Shown piece by piece: positions 19,602 to 41,115 of a DNA stretch of 64,000 bases. Position 1 is the first letter of the stretch; each line of letters starts with the position of its first letter. Made by a program: the position numbers and the translations under genes. The notes under the pieces were generated by a model. The model was not told the origin of the DNA and did not search any database. It saw nothing but the letters and a program-made list of their open reading frames with translations. Source of the DNA: Denticeps clupeoides (Eukaryota > Chordata > Actinopteri > Clupeiformes > Denticipitidae); NCBI RefSeq assembly GCF_900700375.1, contig NC_041713.1, positions 1 to 64,000 of the forward strand. The letters run 5' to 3'.

Positions 19602-19940
19602 CAGAACAGAACAGTGCATACTGGGAAAGCTGATTGTTTGACTGACAAAAAGAGGCTATAATTCTGCACCATGGCTGAATTTCAGAAAGAGACTTCAGAT
19701 AGAGTATTAGGGGACCACTAAGACATACATAAAAGCAAAATACATTTACATAATAGGGGACATTTAAGGAGTAGTCTACAGACAGTTCCTTTGACTTCAT
19801 GCTTGGTTTTTGCTCTGACATATACGGTCAACTGTGGAAATTAGACAGGTGTGGGCCTCTCCAAATCCACTAGTTTTTTCCACTAGTGGACTTCAGTTAA
19901 GCTGCAGGAACATCTCAAGGATGATCAGGGGAAACAGAAG

Positions 19941-20117
19941 ACTACAGACTAAATCCCCCAGAGCCCTCTTTTTAATGTCGGGGACATTAAAAAGAGGGCT
20001 CACACAACCCACCCACCTTCACCACCTTTACCCAGTATGTGATATGCCTCATCAGAGACAATAAAACAATCTCCCACTTGTGGGACTAATAAAGGTTTGT
20101 CTTATCTTATCTTATCT
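19941..20117 (+). mobile_element. LINE 3' end with TCTTA tail
   Basis: ATATGCCTCATCAGAGACAA, GGGACTAATAAAGG and a (CTTAT)n tail look like the 3' end of a CR1/Rex1-like LINE. It contains a local inverted repeat around AGCCCTCTTTTTAATGTC and GACATTAAAAAGAGGGCT. Confidence 0.6.
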
Positions 20118-20219
20118 GACTTAACGTATGGCAACATAAAAAGAGGCCTTCTGCATCACCCCTCCCTCCCCTGGGGAGTGTAAAAGGAACTGAAATGAAA
20201 CACACACTGATTACTGCTC

Positions 20220-20860
20220 CCCACCCCTAAACACAACTTCCAGTACACGGCTCCAGCCTGTCTGTCTCAACCACCCAGGTCAGGAGGGAACTAAGGAGGA
20301 TAAACGTAAAAAAAAAGGCAGCAGGTCCAGATGGCATCAGCTCAAGGGTCATCAGGCCCTGCGTAGATCCAATGTGTGCGGTGATGGAGCACATTTTCAA
20401 CCTGAGCCGGAGGCTGGGGACAGTTCCAGAGCTTTGGAAAACCTCTACCAGTAACAAAGACTCCACGACCCAAGGACCTCAACAGCTACAGGCCGGTGGC
20501 TCTGACAACCCGCCTGATGAAGACCCTGGAGCAGCTGGTCCTGGCTCAGGTTCGACCCCTGGTGAGCTCATCACTGGACCCACTTCAGTTGGCCTACCGG
20601 CCTGGCACTGGAGTGGATGATGCCATTATTAACCTCCTACATCGTTCCCTCTCTCATCTGGAGACCGCTGGGACCACTGTGAGAATCATGTTCTTTGATT
20701 TCTCCAGTGCCTTCATCACCACCCTTCACACAATCTTGAGGGACAAGCTTTATCCCAAACCTGAAACACTTTTCCATTCCATGCAGGCATGCACATCGAG
20801 GCTTGCCACGGGGCTCAAAGCAAAAAATATGTGTCATGTCCAACATATTTATGAATGAAT
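20220..20860 (+). mobile_element. CR1/Rex1-like LINE reverse-transcriptase fragment
   Basis: Frames give VALTTRLMKTLEQLVL, LDPLQLAYRPGTGVDDAI and TVRIMFFDFSSAF, the RT fingers and first palm motif of this LINE group. The catalytic YADD region is missing and the frame is broken, so it is dead. Confidence 0.85.
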
Positions 20861-21834
20861 TGAATGTATCGCTATCTAGACACTTGGTCATCAAAACCAC
20901 ATGACTGAAACGACCTATTTCAACTTTGCATGTGCAAGGCCACCAAGTGCTTGGTGCAGTACAGCGCATAAAGAATCCTTTATTGCTGTTGTGGTTTCAA
21001 TACACCAAGGACAGGCAAAAACTGGCCATCAACTGTACACAAGCATCACAAGACAGGTCAGGAAGACCAGAAATATGAGAAGGATATGAGAAGAACAGAA
21101 AACGGAATCACATGTGGAGAGAGGCATCTGATCCTGTAGCCACTGGAGGTCCACGCCCCTCCACGCTGGGGCTATGAATAGGGAAGGCCAAAAAACTGAT
21201 AGGATGGGTTGTTTGGGTTTCCATACGTAAAAGCTGTCCTCCAACCAATGTTCTCTGCAGGGCTGTGACCTTCTCCGTGATGGCATCTGATTTGCGATTG
21301 ATCGACACAGTCTGAGCGGCAACAGCTCTGCCCTGGTGCTTGCTCTCAACTATGCTACTTACAGTGCAAAATCACACCGTAATCACAACTTTTGTCAAAA
21401 ATAATTAAAATCTGTCTCTGCTCTCAGGCTCCTCACATCCTGGTTTGTTGTCTACATGGTTTGTTCGGTTTTACTATTCGATTTTGCTCTTCATGCAGCC
21501 CAGTTTGTCTGTGTCACGTTCAGTATGAAACTTTGTTTAAATGCTACAGGTAGCGGCAGGTTCCGGAGAAACGCTGTTTCTCTCTACCATGCAGCTGAAA
21601 TAAAACTCAAATTCCACTTCAGTGGTGTGATAACTAAAGCCGAAGAAAACTGGCTTCCGTCTGGGTGAGAGCTTCGCTGTCCTGGATGCAGGACATTGTC
21701 TTCCCTCCTGCCTCCCTGCACTGGAACATGTCACTCATTCTGTTCTTGATCCGCCAAGCCCACTAAACATATTGATTTTGTCTGATTACAGTTTTGTACA
21801 GTATTTTTACACACTGTAAACACCCCAAGCGGAC
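20861..21834. other. Intergenic DNA, no gene recognised
   Basis: Moderate GC; short open frames on both strands without recognisable domains or splice-consistent exons. Confidence 0.5.
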
Positions 21835-21935
21835 AAGGTGCCACTGAGGAGCAGTGTGTGGGGACGGTGTTTTGACCTTCTGATTATGGGTCCACCTCCA
21901 TACCTGCTAGGACACCACTGCCTCAGGGTCGCTTT
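21835..21935 (-). mobile_element. tRNA-derived SINE (family A) fragment
   Basis: GAGCAGTGTGTGGGGACGGT, CCTTCTGATTATGGGTCCAC and GCTAGGACACCACTGCC are family A in reverse, with an internal loss. Confidence 0.75.
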
Positions 21936-22430
21936 GAAATACTATGAAGCCTCTGAGTGTGCGAAGGGCGGGGTGGGAAGAACCACTCGGATTGGGTAAT
22001 ACCAAGTATTTGCCAGGGGGATGAGTAGCATTACCTGATGAATAAAATGCTATTATTGTAAATTATTAAAGAAAATCTTATGTAATAATAATAATTCAAG
22101 ACAATGAATGTATTTATTAATTGAAATGATGTGATTACATTGGGAGGGTTATATTGGCTGGATCTGATTTTGAGGGGTGGGGTCATGACCCCCTGACCCC
22201 CGGAAATGACGCCTACGTGTGAAACAACTGCAACATTCCTACCAACTGTCACCCACTGAAGTTCTACTATTTCTACCATTTTAATTGTATTATTAGATGG
22301 TTTTCTTACTGGGCTGCTGCTAAAAAATCTGCTTTCGTTGTTCGTCCCGCATTACGACTCACGAGTCCCAAACTCGCCAAACCCGATTTAACCGAATCAG
22401 AATCCGGAAATCCGGACAGTCGCGCCGAGA
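21936..22430. other. Intergenic AT-rich DNA
   Basis: Includes a TAATAATAATAATT run near 22,083; nothing else recognised. Confidence 0.45.
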
Positions 22431-22431
22431 G

Positions 22432-22868
22432 CAGGTCGAAGAGAAGGTCCGAGAGAAGGTCCGAGAGAAGGTCCGAGATAAGGTCCGAGATAAGGTCCGA
22501 GTGGAGGTCCGAGAGAAGATCCGAGAGAAGGTCCGAGAGAAGATCCGAGAGAAGGTCCGAGTGAAGATCCGAGTGGAGGTCCGAGTGGAGGTCGAAGAGA
22601 AGATCCGAGAGAAGGTCCGAGTGGAGGTTCGAGTGGAGGTCGGAGAGAAGGTCCGAGTGGAGGTCGGAGAGCAGGTCCGAGTGGAGGTCGAGAGAAGATC
22701 CGAGAGAAGGTCCGAGTGGAGGTTCGAGTGGAGGTCGGAGAGAAGGTCCGAGTGGAGGTCGGAGAGCAGGTCCGAGATAAGGTCCGAGAGCAGGTCGAAG
22801 AGAAGATCCGAGAGAAGGTCCGAGTGGAGGTTCGAGTGGAGGTCCGAGAGAAGGTCCGAGCGGTACGG
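22432..22868 (+). repeat. Minisatellite, 12-bp unit GTCCGAGAGAAG
   Basis: About 35 variants of a 12-bp unit (GTCCGAGAGAAG, GTCCGAGTGGAG, ATCCGAGAGAAG). One strand is purine-rich. Because the unit is a multiple of three, all frames stay open and give artificial Arg/Glu/Val-rich ORFs. It lies about 300 bp upstream of the aldehyde dehydrogenase start. Confidence 0.9.
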
Positions 22869-23167
22869 GTGAAGAAGTTAAGAAGAGCTGCGGTATTTTA
22901 CCATAAAACGTTCTATTAACATGCGATACTGCAGCTTTTAAAACTTGTTTAACAGAGTCGAAGTGAAAATGAAGATTTAAACTTGTCGTTCCTTTATATC
23001 TGCTTCACACGCAGATATAAAAAATCTATATTTACATAATTCACACATGAACAGATTACTGATTATTGCTGCACATTCAACTGTCCTGACCTGCAGTATC
23101 TAGTGGATGGAGGTTTATTGGATATTGGTGTTCAGCGCTTGATCAGGACATTTCCTTCTGTGTCAGG

Positions 23168-25438
23168 ATGGAGAGCCACGGCAAAGTGATCGACAGGCTG
23201 CGGACGGCCTTCCGCTCCAGAGTGACGGTTCCTCTGGAGTTCCGTCTTTCCCAGCTCCGATCGCTCCTCTCGCTGATGGAGGAAAACGAGGCGCAGATCT
23301 TGGAAGCTTTGCACAAGGACCTCGCCAAGGTGCGTGTTCTTCTCCTGCAACGTCTTACTTTCTGGGCGTCGCTGAGCTGCGTTAACCCGCCTGCTTTACA
23401 GCCCAAGTTTGAGGCCGTCCTCTCGGAAATCGAGATGGTGGTGAACGACATCTGCTATGCCATCGATAACCTGAAGTACTGGGTTCAGCCGGACTATGTG
23501 GGCAAAAATCTGGTGAGACGCCATGAGACATTCTTTGTTTCGAGATAATCAGTGCGTCTTAACTCCAGATAACCTGTGAAGGTATTCGCAGTAGGACCCG
23601 CACGTACACGCCATTTCCAAATTCTGCTGCTTTTAACAACACGTTGCATGTCCAAATGTGTCCCTCCCTCTGTCTGCTTCAAAGGCTACAAAGCTGGATG
23701 ATTGTTTTGTGCACAGAGAGCCTTTAGGTGTGGTTCTCATCATTGGCGCTTGGAACTACCCTCTCCAGCTGGTCCTCTTACCCCTGGTTGGTGCGATCGC
23801 TGCAGGTAGATCTCGTCCCTTCTCAAAGCATAATGAACCTCAGCATGTATTCCCACACTCTGCTCGTTTCCTGTTTTTAATGTCTATATCTGTATGAATC
23901 TGTATCATTAATTGCTTCCATTTTAACCTCCCAGGAAACTGCGCTGTTCTCAAGCCGTCTGAGATCAGTCAAGCAACAGAAGCCCTTCTGGCTGAACTGA
24001 TCCCCAAATATCTGTCTCAGGTGAACCTGACTTTGTGAAGTTCTATATGTCCCCAAAACGTGTCACTGATGTCCTGACTTTTCCAGGAGTGCTTCTCAGT
24101 GGTCTGCGGCGGAGCAGAAGCGACCGCGCGGTTGCTGGAGAACCGATTTGACCACATCTTCTACACCGGTACTTGACCTGGTTGTTCTGAGCGGCCGTTC
24201 CGTGGTCCCGCCTGAGCGTGTGAGGTGACGTTTAGTCTGTCGCTGTCCCCAGGCTCGCAGGCCGTGGCTCGGAGCGTCCTGCAGGCGGCCGCCGTTCACC
24301 TCACGCCCGTCACGCTGGAGCTGGGCGGCAAGTGTCCCTGTCTCCTGTACGGCCAGCTGGACATCCCTGCCGCGGCCAAGAGGCTGGCGTGGGCCAAATA
24401 CTTCAACGCGGGCCAGAGCTGCGTCGCCCCCGACTACGTGCTCTGCAGCAGGCAGGTCCGCGACGTCCTCCTGCCCGCCCTGCAGCAGGCCCTGCACCAC
24501 TTCTATGGGCCTCAGCCGCAGCGAAGCGTGGACATGGGACGTATTGTGACTGAACGGCACTGGAGTCGTCTCATGGACCTGCTGGGACGGTCCGGAGGGA
24601 GGGTGGCGATCGGTGGCGAGAGCAGCAGGGAAGAGAGGTACATCGGTGAGTGGAGGAGGGAGCATGGGCATGAAAATACTGAATAAAAAAACCTTCAACT
24701 CGCAACGTGTCCTCTTCCCGTCCAGCTCCTACTGTGGTGGTGGATGTCCAAGAGTCTGATGCTTTGATGCAAGAAGAAATCTTCGGTCCCATCCTTCCAA
24801 TCCTAACCATCGAGTCACTAGAGGAAGGTATCGAGCTCATAAACCGCAGAGAGAAGCCACTCGCCCTGTACGTCTTCTCCGATGAGTCCAAGGTGAGCGG
24901 TGGAACTTTTATATGAGACACGGGCACTCGTTTCATTAATCTGATCTTTTCTTTAGTTTGGAATAAGTGTCCATGTTGCAAATGCGCTAGATGCATTTTA
25001 TCAGTTCCTAAAATGGCTGCAGAGAGGGACATTTCCAGATCTTTCTTGACAGGCAGTGAGCACCGTTCTGGAGAAGACCAGCAGTGGGGGGTTCTGTTCC
25101 AATGACGGCATTGTGCATATGACTCTACCTGGCTTACCGTTTGGAGGAGTGGGTGAGTTCTTTTCAGAACGCTGGAGATGACCCTTCATTGCTGACCAGA
25201 GGGTCGTCAGTAACGGAACTTGGCGTGTGGTTGAGCAGGTGCCAGCGGAATGGGCAGCTACCACGGCCGCTGGAGCTTCGAGACGTTCAGCCATCGGCGC
25301 GGGTGCATGCTGCGAGGCTGGGGCCTGGAGAAGATCAACGTGCTGCGATACCCGCCCTACAGGGACGGCAGCCTGAGCTGGCTCCGCTGGGCCACCACCA
25401 CCAAGAAGAAGGGCTGGTCAAGCTGCTCCGTCATGTGA
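23168..25438 (+). CDS. aldh3b1: ALDH3B-type aldehyde dehydrogenase, 9 exons
   Basis: NAD(P)-dependent oxidation of medium/long-chain aldehydes, probably at membranes. Exons: 23168-23329, 23402-23512, 23685-23805, 23935-24020, 24087-24168, 24253-24645, 24726-24892, 25053-25152, 25239-25438. All junctions are GT-AG and phases agree, giving 473 aa (human ALDH3B1 is 468). Catalytic Glu about residue 210 in LELGGK and Cys about 244 in [11 protein letters not shown] are present, as are [10 protein letters not shown] and PFGGVGASGMG. The protein ends in CSVM, a CaaX box, supporting a prenylated membrane form as in mammalian ALDH3B. The start is the first in-frame ATG with no upstream in-frame ATG in the exon. 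Assignment to ALDH3B rather than another fish ALDH3 member rests on the CaaX end and general similarity. Confidence 0.9.
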
Positions 25439-25968
25439 CATTCCTGCCGAGATTTCAGCCTTGTGGCTTGTACGGCACGCCCTGCTTTAAGCCCGTACAA
25501 TCCTGACTGGGTCGAAGGTCATACCCATAGTGGCTTTTAGGTTTTTTTCCCCTCTTTCTTGACATTTACTTTTATTTTATTCATTTTCTCAAATTAGCCC
25601 ATTTTTAAATCATTGATCACTAATATCTGTAAATATTCACCGGAGGTGCAGAATTATGTGCACAATGTTGTGTGAGTAGAACCTAGAAGGTCTCCTCTTC
25701 AAATGAACAAATCTACTGCAACCCTTCTTTTTAATGGCACACGTCATGCTGTTTTAACTCTAACATCGAAATAAAATCATTTACTTAACTCTTCATTTTA
25801 CATGAATCAAGCTCAACTCTTTCCAACTTTAAAATGAAGGCTACTGGAAAAAACAACTCTACTTTTATCATTTTGGTAATAGTTGTATTTTACATATGCA
25901 TTATTAATCACACTTCTGCAAATGCATTCCCACGAATGGTGAATGATTCATTCCAGTACAATATAGTA
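25439..25968 (+). other. aldh3b 3' UTR and downstream DNA
   Basis: An AATAAA at 25,770-25,775 is the likely poly(A) signal. Downstream is AT-rich with no gene. Confidence 0.6.
25770..25775 (+). terminator. Poly(A) signal of the ALDH3B-type gene
   Basis: AATAAA about 330 bp past the stop codon, on the gene strand. Confidence 0.6.
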
Positions 25969-26100
25969 GCCTACGAACCAGAAGACCAGGTTCAAACCCC
26001 ACTTACTACCATCGTGTCCCTGAGCAGGACACTTAACCCTGAGTGTCTCCAGGGGGGGACTGTCCCTGTAACTACTGACTAAGTCGCTCTGGATAAGGAC
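25969..26100 (+). mobile_element. tRNA-derived SINE (family B)
   Basis: CTACGAACCAGAAGACC, GGTTCAAACCCCACTTACTA and AAGTCGCTCTGGATAAGG; head and tail slightly shortened. Confidence 0.85.
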
Positions 26101-26199
26101 GCATTCCTTGCAGCATTCTGACTTCAAGCATGAAATCCTGTTCTACATTCTGTAGAACATCTACAAGCAGAACGGCTCCGATTCTTTAGAAACATCAAA

Positions 26200-26205
26200 T
26201 TTATT
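26200..26205 (-). terminator. clpp poly(A) signal
   Basis: TTTATT on +, i.e. AATAAA on the minus strand, about 90 bp past the clpp stop. Confidence 0.6.
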
Positions 26206-26292
26206 CAAACATGTTGAATGATTAACCAAAACCAAACGCAGTCCTCATCAGAGACGATGAATCCGGGGGGACACAGCGGTGCCGAGGCTGGT

Positions 26293-27599
<1,307 letters not shown>

Positions 27600-27925
27600 G
27601 ACGAACCCCGAAAACCGGCGGAAACTCGGCGCACTTCCGGGCGCAAAGAGCGGATACACGCGAGAAGAGCGACTCTTCACTTCCGGGGCACACGCGCGTT
27701 CAAAGGCAGGTCAAAGTCAACTTTATTGTCACCACATACGGACGCAGAGAGACGAGAGTGTGAAACTTGCAAAAAGACAGAATAACACACAACATGGTGC
27801 GGCGACATAAAACCACACAACAGAGCAGGTCGGCAAGTAGCAGCAATATGACAGTATATCAGAGGATGGAGTTATTCAGCATATGGTGTATGTAGTACAG
27901 TGACAGGACATTGATAATAATGATC
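27600..27925. other. clpp promoter side and LINE tail-like DNA
   Basis: GC-rich to about 27,700. From 27,710 the words GTCAAAGTCAACTTTATTGT resemble the 3' tail of the LINE at 42,082 in the same orientation. Confidence 0.5.
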
Positions 27926-28055
27926 ATTTACATTTACAGCATTTACCAGACGCCCTTATCCAGAGCGACCAAGTGTCCTGCTCAGGGACACGATGGTAGT
28001 AAGTGGGGTTTGAACCCGGGTCTTGTGGTTCTCAGGGCTACTACCACCCATAATA
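27926..28055 (-). mobile_element. tRNA-derived SINE (family B)
   Basis: ATTTACATTTACAGCATTTA, CCTTATCCAGAGCGACC and GGGTTTGAACCCGGGTCTTG: the family in reverse, nearly whole. Confidence 0.85.
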
Positions 28056-29141
28056 ATAGCACAACAGCACAGTGTGAGGTAGTGAGAGATTAAAGTGGTC
28101 GTGGTTGAGGCCAGATCTGCCCCCTTCATGATAGAAATGTTTACATTACACACGTAGAATATAAGATTGTTAAACGAAATAATGAAGTATCTGTGGATAT
28201 TGATCATTATACCTGAACCATATTTCAGCTCTCAGTCAGAGAATAAGACAGATAGCCATTTCTATGCTGTATTACTAGACGCATACTACACACAGCACCA
28301 TTTGTAAACCATCAATTTTACCAATAATTTGCTTTTTTAATGTTTTTATAGTATCCTGGAGCATTAGATGGGGTATTTAAAACTATGCTAATAATGTGCT
28401 AATGCTCGTGGGAGTGTTTTGCATTACGTTCATAATTACTGTTGCTTAATCCTACATTTTCCTGTGAAAATCTCTGTGAAACAGAATACTTGTTTGTGAA
28501 GAAGAGACAGCGAACTTGTGACTTTATAAAAGGGCTATAAATAAAGAAATTAGAGATAGGCCATGCCACATGATCACCCTGATCCCATGATTCTGATCAA
28601 AGATCAGAGAGCAGGAAATGTAGGGAAAGTCATGAAAAGAACTCTTCATGAAGGTTTTGTTGCATCCCTTCTTTATGACTTAATACACTTTATATCTTGA
28701 TGATATAATACATGATATTCAGATCACGTTACGTCACCTATTAATTATTCAAATGCATAATTTTGTAATTGTCAATTCTCAGTCACTGTCTCCTCACTTT
28801 AAGCCTCATATGAAAGTTTCCCACTTTTGTAAATTTCCCACCTTATCTTATATAACTAAACTATTTTTACCAGCCTGTATTAGTAAAACTCTGATTCATT
28901 CACTTTCCAGACACGACTCGGCCCTGCTCAGGGTTAACGAAGCTCCATTCACGTGCATAGACATTATTTATGTCATTTGAGCCTAAATGAATCCCACTTT
29001 GCTTAATTGTTGCCCTCATTTCTCCCCTCAGACCAATTAGTGTGTTGAGACAGGAGCCAGAGGAATGTAGGGGGCGCCGCTGAGCAGCAGGGACTTAATG
29101 TGGCTGTGATCGGCTGCGGTTCCTGCTTTCCCCTGGCCGTC
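28056..29141. other. AT-rich intergenic DNA
   Basis: No gene or repeat family recognised. The last 100 bp become GC-richer and probably hold the 5' UTR and promoter of the gamma-subunit gene. Confidence 0.5.
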
Positions 29142-29923
<782 letters not shown>

Positions 29924-30649
29924 GGTACGTTCTTCCCCGGCTGTCCTGGACTTTTATTGTGTGAGACACAGACGCTTCTGACACTTGTCTGTATAAAACT
30001 AGATTTAGCTTGATTCACGTTATATATGTGTTGTTATTATAATCGATATGTAAAGATATTAGTTCTGGAGTTAAACATGCACTTATTAGCAATATTCAGA
30101 AATCACAAATGGAACATGATGAGAACCCTTCTTGGATTTCCTTTCATACGTATTTAACCTGAAACGCTGTGCTCTTTTCTGCAGTTGTTGTCAGGGTTCT
30201 GGGAAAGAAGAGTAAATCCTCCCGTTTCTGCTCTTCTGCTTAAAATGTGCAGGTTCAGGGGATTTTCTACTTCTGACTTTTTTTGCATGGTTTAAATGTC
30301 AAAGTTCTGATTGTTACCTTGTACCATTTATATTGTGTTTAAATGATATATTACCCTTTATATTCTTCTTTCACATTAAAAGTTCGCATGAAAGGAACCA
30401 GGAGAAATGTGTATCTGTTCATATGATATGTAAGTACGAGATCTTAAAAGCCGTTTAAATGCACGCAGTCCCGTCTCTGACCGGGAAGGACACAGAACGA
30501 GGAAGCTGCAGAATGCAAATGTACAACCTTCTCCGCGTTTAAAATGTGGAGTAAACTCAGGCCGGGAATGAATGAATAAACGGCCGCAGTTCCCGCCGCG
30601 GCCGCACGGCGGCGGTAGAGGCCCCGCGTCCCCGCGTCCCAGATCGAAG
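29924..30649 (+). promoter_or_regulatory. gng5-like 3' flank and carm1 5' region
   Basis: AT-rich to about 30,460, then CG-dense from about 30,540 (GCCGCGGCCGCACGGCGGCG) to the carm1 ATG, as expected of a CpG-island promoter without a TATA box. No other gene seen. Confidence 0.55.
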
Positions 30650-36390
<5,741 letters not shown>

Positions 36391-36657
36391 GACCCCCGCT
36401 GCCAGCCTGCATGAGAAGAGCCACCAAATCCCCGCCCTGTCGTCGTTTCTCCGTCCCCTGTCGCCGCGGGTGCCACCACGAACTCTTCTTCATAGAGCAG
36501 CAGCTGTTTCCCAGTCCAGCCACACGGTGGCAGCACTGATGAGCACAAACACAGAGAACCTGGCCTGGGAACTTCATGCAGCCAACATGAACTGCGTCAG
36601 ACGGACTAAGATACATTTTTTTTTTGTTTGTTTTACTGCAAACACACATCTGCATGT

Positions 36658-36692
<35 letters not shown>

Positions 36693-37253
36693 CAGTCCCA
36701 TTGCAGTAAAAATTAGTTTGGATGGGTGTATTAGCTGGATGTCCCTCAGGATTCTGTGCTGTGGGACTCCCGGAGGGGGTGTTTGCTTCCACTCTGAGTT
36801 CAGCATAAAGGACATGTCCAGCTTGTACTTTTTTTTTTTTTTTTTTACTTTTTCTTTCACAAAAAGCAACATAAATACAAAAAGGAGCAAATTAAGTGTT
36901 TTTGGAGAAGTTCTTTTAAGTGTGTGTGTTTGTGAATGTTCAATAGTTACCAATAGACCAGGACATGTAATCCTTTTTGCAGACATTTCCTGCTCGTCCC
37001 GTTGCTTTAAAACAGATGATTTAAATCGGGTTTTAGTAATAAGACAATGTGGGTAATTGTAGCGAACAGTTACTGGTCTGAATGCAAGATAATCTTGTGC
37101 AAAATGTTTTATCAGTAGGCAACAAGCTATTAACATCCAGAAGCAGAATATTCCACCTCAATCAGCACTTCTGATGGATTCTGATTTATCTGTGAAGCTC
37201 CTAAAGGAGGATCGAAAGTAAACTTGCTTCAGTTAGAACCACCATAACGCCCA
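36391..37253 (+). other. carm1 3' UTR and intergenic DNA before yipf2
   Basis: Includes a (CA)n run at 36,661-36,688 and a T tract at 36,827-36,846. carm1 and yipf2 converge here. Confidence 0.6.
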
Positions 37254-37259
37254 TTTATT
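37254..37259 (-). terminator. yipf2 poly(A) signal
   Basis: TTTATT on +, AATAAA on minus, about 170 bp past the yipf2 stop. Confidence 0.6.
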
Positions 37260-37425
37260 GAAACTGAAGGCAACTCAGGAAGTAAATGAAATAAATAGTT
37301 CCAGGGACTGGAGGGGGTCTACAAGCAGACAGAAAGAAAAAACCGGAGCCATCCCACATATACAATTCTCCTACATCTGACAGGATGAAATGAACTAAAC
37401 GACAGTTCAGACGTCCTCCTCCCAC

Positions 37426-39856
<2,431 letters not shown>

Positions 39857-40153
39857 AGCCGGGTCACGTGACCCCGGAAACCGGCGGCGGAAGTGACGTA
39901 ATCTTTTTCGTTCTCTTTATTTCATTAAATATTAAACGTGGGTTCAAGTATCATATAGCAGGAGTCATGCATCCTATGTGCATTTTTGGTTTTATTGGGA
40001 ACTGTTGTGGCCGTGCTTGTTTCACCACGCAATGAATACTATGCCTCGCCACGCTCGCCGCCATTTTGGCTCCGCTGTTTCGCGTTTCGCGCCTGTCTGA
40101 CCGTGAAACAGATACTTCCGGATCGTCCACGTTGGATCGGTGTGGCGGTGGAA
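39857..40153. promoter_or_regulatory. Shared divergent promoter of yipf2 and timm29
   Basis: Only 297 bp separate the two start codons, which face away from each other. The yipf2 side is CG-rich with GTCACGTGACC (an E-box CACGTG at about 39,866); the middle is AT-rich; the timm29 side again has CG-rich words (CCGCCATTTTGGC). No TATA box at a useful distance from either start. Confidence 0.6.
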
Positions 40154-40957
40154 ATGGCCGCGTCGTGTGTTTTCAGGAGATGGTGCTCCTCAGCGGCGGC
40201 GACCTCCACACAGCGAAGCCGGTGGGAGCGGTTGCGGAGCAGTCGTGTTGGTGAGCTTTCATCACGTATTCTTAATTATACGCATCGACGTTTTATATGT
40301 GTCAGGACTTTCTTACTAGCAAGATGAGGACTTCTCTTCTTCTCAGGTGTGTGGTGCAGCAGTCTGCTGAGCGACTACAGGGAAGCCTGCAGGGAGGTGG
40401 TGGTGGCGGCGGCCCGCGGCCGGCCCCTCGCCGCCACCGTCTACCTGGGAGCCCTGGGCGGCGTGTGGGCCTGTTACTGCACCAACCCTGATGACACGTC
40501 GTTCCAAAGCAGCCTGCTGGAGAAGACCAACCAGCTGGCCCTCCTGTCCCCGTGGATCCGCAGCGGCACGTCCGACCTGCACGTGCAGAACCTGGTGAAG
40601 CTGAGGAATGAGGGCAGGCTGCGCTATGCCAGCCTGGGCCTGGCGTCCCTCACTTACTCGGCTGAATATGACCCTGACAGCAGCCTGTACGAAGCCCGCT
40701 GCTCCGCCCTCGGCGTCCCCTGGAGCGAGCTGCCCCGCCGGGTGCTGGACGTGGGCTTCGCGGGCCGCTGGTGGGTGCTGGACCACAAGATGAAGGACTA
40801 CGACGTGAACGAGGAGCAGTTCAGGCACCTGCCCGCCACTCTGGCCGCCACGGCGCCGCCCTCGCCGGGCCAGACCGAGAAGAACGAGAAGATGCACGAG
40901 GAGGTGTGGAAAGCCGTGGTGATGGAGGAGGAGGAGGAGGAGCAGACACGGACGTGA
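40154..40957 (+). CDS. timm29: Mitochondrial inner-membrane translocase subunit Tim29
   Basis: Subunit of the TIM22 complex that inserts carrier proteins (such as the slc25a23 product encoded 7 kb away) into the inner membrane. Two exons, 40154-40250 and 40347-40957, GT-AG, phase 1; 235 aa against 260 in human. Seen: Arg/Ser-rich mitochondrial N-terminus; LLSDYREACREVVVAA; a hydrophobic segment AATVYLGALGGVWACYCTN; RLRYASLGLASLTYSAEYD; ARC near the middle; and the family signature RVLDVGFAGRWWVLDHKMKD followed by DVNEEQFRHLP. The tail is Glu-rich. The ATG follows CCGCCATTTTGG-type promoter sequence, and the exon 1 frame has no later Met near the targeting peptide. Adjacent to yipf2 as in human. 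Confidence 0.95.
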
Positions 40958-41109
40958 AGAATCCAGAGCATGGCGGCCCCACGTGAAGATTTATCTGGAC
41001 GTGACTGTGTGTGTGTGTGTGTGAGAGTGTGTGAGGCTAAATGTGTTCTGGTTGCACTGACAAAATAATAACGCCACACTATGTTAAATGATTTCATCAC
41101 ACTATATGA

Positions 41110-41115
41110 AATAAA
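41110..41115 (+). terminator. timm29 poly(A) signal
   Basis: AATAAA about 150 bp after the stop. Confidence 0.7.

Larger units (their letters stand above)
18460..19940 (-). mobile_element. Tc1-like DNA transposon, broken, with nested SINE
   Basis: 18,460-19,117 matches the outer end and transposase region of a common fish Tc1-like element (CATTCCAAAATGGATTAA, ACACCCCATAATGACAACATG, CAAGCTTGGCACACCTAT, GGGCTCTGGCTGGGCCACTC). 19,775-19,940 is its other end (TTGACTTCATGCTTGGTTTT, AACATCTCAAGGATGATCAG). The transposase frame is on the minus strand and is not open. The middle is replaced by AT-rich DNA, a SINE and a CA run. Confidence 0.85.

Noticed and set aside
19941-20117. Hairpin AGCCCTCTTTTTAATGTC as a structured RNA or terminator
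   Set aside because: It is part of a LINE 3' end and looks like a local inverted duplication; no other RNA signal nearby.
22501-22919. Arg/Glu/Val repeat ORFs of 123 and 67 codons
   Set aside because: They follow the 12-bp minisatellite, which keeps every frame open.
24096-24698. 200-codon minus-strand ORF
   Set aside because: Antisense to the GC-rich aldehyde dehydrogenase exon 6, which has correct splice sites and catalytic residues on +.
39986-40327. 113-codon ORF starting upstream of timm29
   Set aside because: Its upstream part covers the divergent promoter; the Tim29 protein starts at the internal ATG at 40,154 and continues by splicing.
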